Positions 32,805-34,010 of a stretch of 34,010 nt of DNA are shown piece by piece; the first letter of the stretch is position 1, and each line of letters opens with the position of its first letter. Source of the DNA: Bradymonadales bacterium (lineage in GTDB: Bacteria > Myxococcota_A > Bradymonadia > JAFGEP01); the NCBI GenBank assembly GCA_016931535.1, contig JAFGEP010000115.1, positions 1-34,010 on the forward strand. The letters run 5' to 3'. A program made the position numbers and the translations under genes. The notes beneath the pieces were generated by a model that saw nothing but the letters and a program-made list of their open reading frames with translations, ran no database searches and had not been told where the DNA came from.

Positions 32805-33032
32805 ATGAATCAGCTTGCGCCGCGTATCGTAGCCGATCCTTCGATTCGATTCGGACGGCCCGTGATCGAAGGGACTCGTGTTCCTGTGGAACGAGTGGTC
32901 GGAAGTCTGGCGGGTGGAATGTCCATCGAGGAGGTCACACAGGAGTATGACTTGACCCGGGAAGATGTCCTGGCAGCGCTCGCCTATGCGGCACGGCTGC
33001 TAGCAGAAGAGCGAATCCGGGCGGTCACCTAG
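32805..33032 (+). CDS. DUF433 (VapB45-like) antitoxin
   Basis: A 75-residue DUF433 protein: RIVADPSIRFGRPVIEGTRVPVERVVGSLAGG followed by the HTH-like IEEVTQEYDLTREDVLAALAYA in two parts, as in the family. It would bind the toxin and the operator of its own genes. It starts at ATG 32805 (GAGGTGACCTG upstream) and is followed after 5 bases by the DUF5615 gene. Confidence 0.9.
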   Translation: MNQLAPRIVADPSIRFGRPVIEGTRVPVERVVGSLAGGMSIEEVTQEYDLTREDVLAALAYAARLLAEERIRAVT

Positions 33033-33037
33033 CCGCC

Positions 33038-33403
33038 ATGCCCAGCTTTCTGATCGACGAGGACATGCCACGCAGCCTGTGTCGAGTCCTGTGTGACTCC
33101 GGCATCAAGGCGGTTGACGTTCGCGACGTAGGACTACGCGGAGGTTCCGACCGGGAGGTGTTCGAGTACGCCTTGGCCCACCAACAGGTTCTGATCACGG
33201 CAGACATGGGATTCTCCAATATCCTGCAATTTCCTCCGACAGGGCACTCGGGCATCGTGATCGCGCGCTTTCCCAACGAGCTGCCTGCTTCCATCATCAC
33301 CAGGGCGCTACTCCAGGCGATCCACGAACTATCCGAGGTCGATTGGGAGGGCAACACCATCATCGTTGAACCCGATCGGCTGAGAATGCGCAGAAAGAGA
33401 TAA
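33038..33403 (+). CDS. DUF5615 PIN-like toxin
   Basis: A 121-residue DUF5615 (Mut7-C/PIN-like) protein, the usual partner of DUF433. The acidic catalytic residues are visible: DEDMP at 7-9, VRDVGLRGGSD near 28, and ITADMGFSN near 54. It is predicted to be an RNase. The start ATG 33038 lies 5 bases after the antitoxin stop. The length and the residues are intact, so the pair may be functional. Confidence 0.88.
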   Translation: MPSFLIDEDMPRSLCRVLCDSGIKAVDVRDVGLRGGSDREVFEYALAHQQVLITADMGFSNILQFPPTGHSGIVIARFPNELPASIITRALLQAIHELSEVDWEGNTIIVEPDRLRMRRKR

Positions 33404-33434
33404 AGCGCTTGCTGCCAACTTGCGGAGAGCGAGT

Positions 33435-33809
33435 ATGAACCCCGAGCCACTGGTCCGTTCGGCAGAGGAGCTCCAACCGGTTGCGGTGGAGAGAGCCGAG
33501 GGTGCCTCCATCCAGGTGATCTTGGGCCCCCAGGAGGGCATGCCCCACTTTTTTCTGCGCCGATTCACCATCCAGCCCGGTGGGTTCATCCCGGCCCACA
33601 GCCACCCCGATCTCGAGCACGAGCAGTTCGTCCTGGAAGGGGAGATGGTCCTTCACCTGGGTGACCGGACGGTCACCGTCAAGCCGGGGGATGGCATCTA
33701 CATCCCGGCGGGCCTCGTCCACCGCTACGAGAATCGCGGCCTGGTCCCCGTCCGCTTTCTTTGCATGGTCCCCCGCACCGACCACTACTCCACCAACTGG
33801 GTCGAGTAG
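33435..33809 (+). CDS. Single-domain cupin protein
   Basis: A 124-residue cupin barrel with metal-binding motif 1 HSHPDLEHEQFVLEGE (His, His, Glu/His) and motif 2 PGDGIYIPAGLVHRYEN. It starts at ATG 33435 with GGAGAGCGAG upstream. It resembles small mannose-6-phosphate isomerase-like or quercetinase-type cupins; sequence does not give the substrate. It follows the toxin gene after 31 bases and ends just before the hairpin repeats. Confidence 0.85.
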   Translation: MNPEPLVRSAEELQPVAVERAEGASIQVILGPQEGMPHFFLRRFTIQPGGFIPAHSHPDLEHEQFVLEGEMVLHLGDRTVTVKPGDGIYIPAGLVHRYENRGLVPVRFLCMVPRTDHYSTNWVE

Positions 33810-33825
33810 CCCCGGCCCGAGCCGT

Positions 33826-33876
33826 CCTCCCCCGAGACGGAGTCCGGGGGAGGTGGCGCGCAGCGCCGGAGGGGGC
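33826..33876. repeat. Dispersed hairpin repeat, right copy 1 (intron-free site)
   Basis: CCTCCCCCGAGACGGAGTCC (33826-33845) plus GGGGGAGG forms a 9-bp stem with its 3' arm; GGCGCgcaGCGCC (33855-33867) forms a second small stem. It matches the left-end unit except for the intron. The sequence after 33873 aligns with base 79 onward, just after the intron. Confidence 0.75.
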
Positions 33877-33930
33877 GATCCTAGCCTTTGGCCGAGCCGT
33901 CCTCCCCCGAGACGAAGTCCGGGGGAGGTG
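33877..33930. repeat. Dispersed hairpin repeat, right copy 2
   Basis: Second tandem unit: CTAGCCTTTGGCC (33881-33893) and the hairpin CCTCCCCCGAGACGAAGTCC (33901-33920) with its arm to 33928, 75 bases after copy 1. One base differs in the loop (A for G). Confidence 0.75.
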
Positions 33931-34009
33931 CCCGCGTAGCCCACTGGATGCAGATCCAGATCTCACCCTTCATGCGGCATTCCTTGTAGTTGCTGTATCT
34001 GGCGAGTGT
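33881..34009 (-). CDS. Possible 3' end of a gene entering from the right
   Basis: On the minus strand a frame with no stop runs from the window edge: LARYSNYKECRMKGEIWICI, then QWATRAPPPDFVSGEDGSAKG and a TAG at 33881-33883. The first part looks protein-like; the last 20 codons are the hairpin repeat itself. Either a gene ends in repeat-derived codons, or this is chance. It cannot be decided from 43 codons. Confidence 0.2.
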   Translation of the reverse strand, partial: TLARYSNYKECRMKGEIWICIQWATRAPPPDFVSGEDGSAKG

Positions 34010-34010
34010 A

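Overview
The window is a high-GC bacterial chromosome segment. Gene content (bifurcating-type [FeFe]-hydrogenase accessory genes, a HypF, a rubrerythrin-like protein, surface lipoproteins with Cys-rich repeats, a large metzincin lipoprotein, a group II intron, a RAYT-like transposase) suggests an anaerobic or microaerobic member of the former Deltaproteobacteria/Myxococcota-like bacteria. That placement is an inference from gene style only; there is no rRNA or other phylogenetic marker here.

Bases 1-78 are the 3' end of a group II intron on the + strand (domains V and VI, with a bulged branch-point A). It is followed by a short hairpin repeat that recurs at the far right end of the window, where an intron-free version of the same junction can be read. 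Bases 157-12951 are one long leftward operon-like run of twelve genes with mostly 1-8 bp stop/start overlaps. In transcription order they are: DRTGG-like protein; anti-sigma-type ATPase fused to ferredoxin and [FeFe]-hydrogenase-like H domain; DRTGG protein; PHP-domain protein; small HATPase; HndA/NuoE; HndB; a HndC/NuoF protein fused to a GltD-type NAD(P)H oxidoreductase; an H-domain protein fused to a histidine kinase; a receiver protein; a receiver-PAS-histidine kinase; and HydE. A good sigma-54 promoter (GG-N10-GC) sits 36 bases before the first start codon, with a 14-bp palindrome nested inside an 8-bp inverted repeat just upstream. No canonical catalytic HydA, HydF or HydG is visible. 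The two H-domain proteins look like sensory relatives, so the operon reads as a redox/H2 sensing system wired to an NAD(P)H-linked electron-transfer module.

Divergent from it is hypF (13375-15657), a [NiFe]-hydrogenase maturation gene, alone. Then come a RAYT/Y1-like transposase (15691-16494), a six-unit 84-bp tandem array with alternating inverted repeats (about 16650-17199), and an unrecognised Cys-cluster protein (17343-18587).

The right half is more ordinary: serA-serC (serine synthesis, 18950-20919), uridine kinase and deoxynucleoside kinase (leftward), the relic of a dimethylargininase gene (22897-23091), an FNR-type flavoprotein with a long disordered N-terminus, a rubrerythrin-like protein, a secreted beta-rich protein, a class I aminotransferase, a 1537-residue metalloprotease lipoprotein, a DUF433/DUF5615 toxin-antitoxin pair and a cupin. 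The window ends in two copies of the hairpin repeat.
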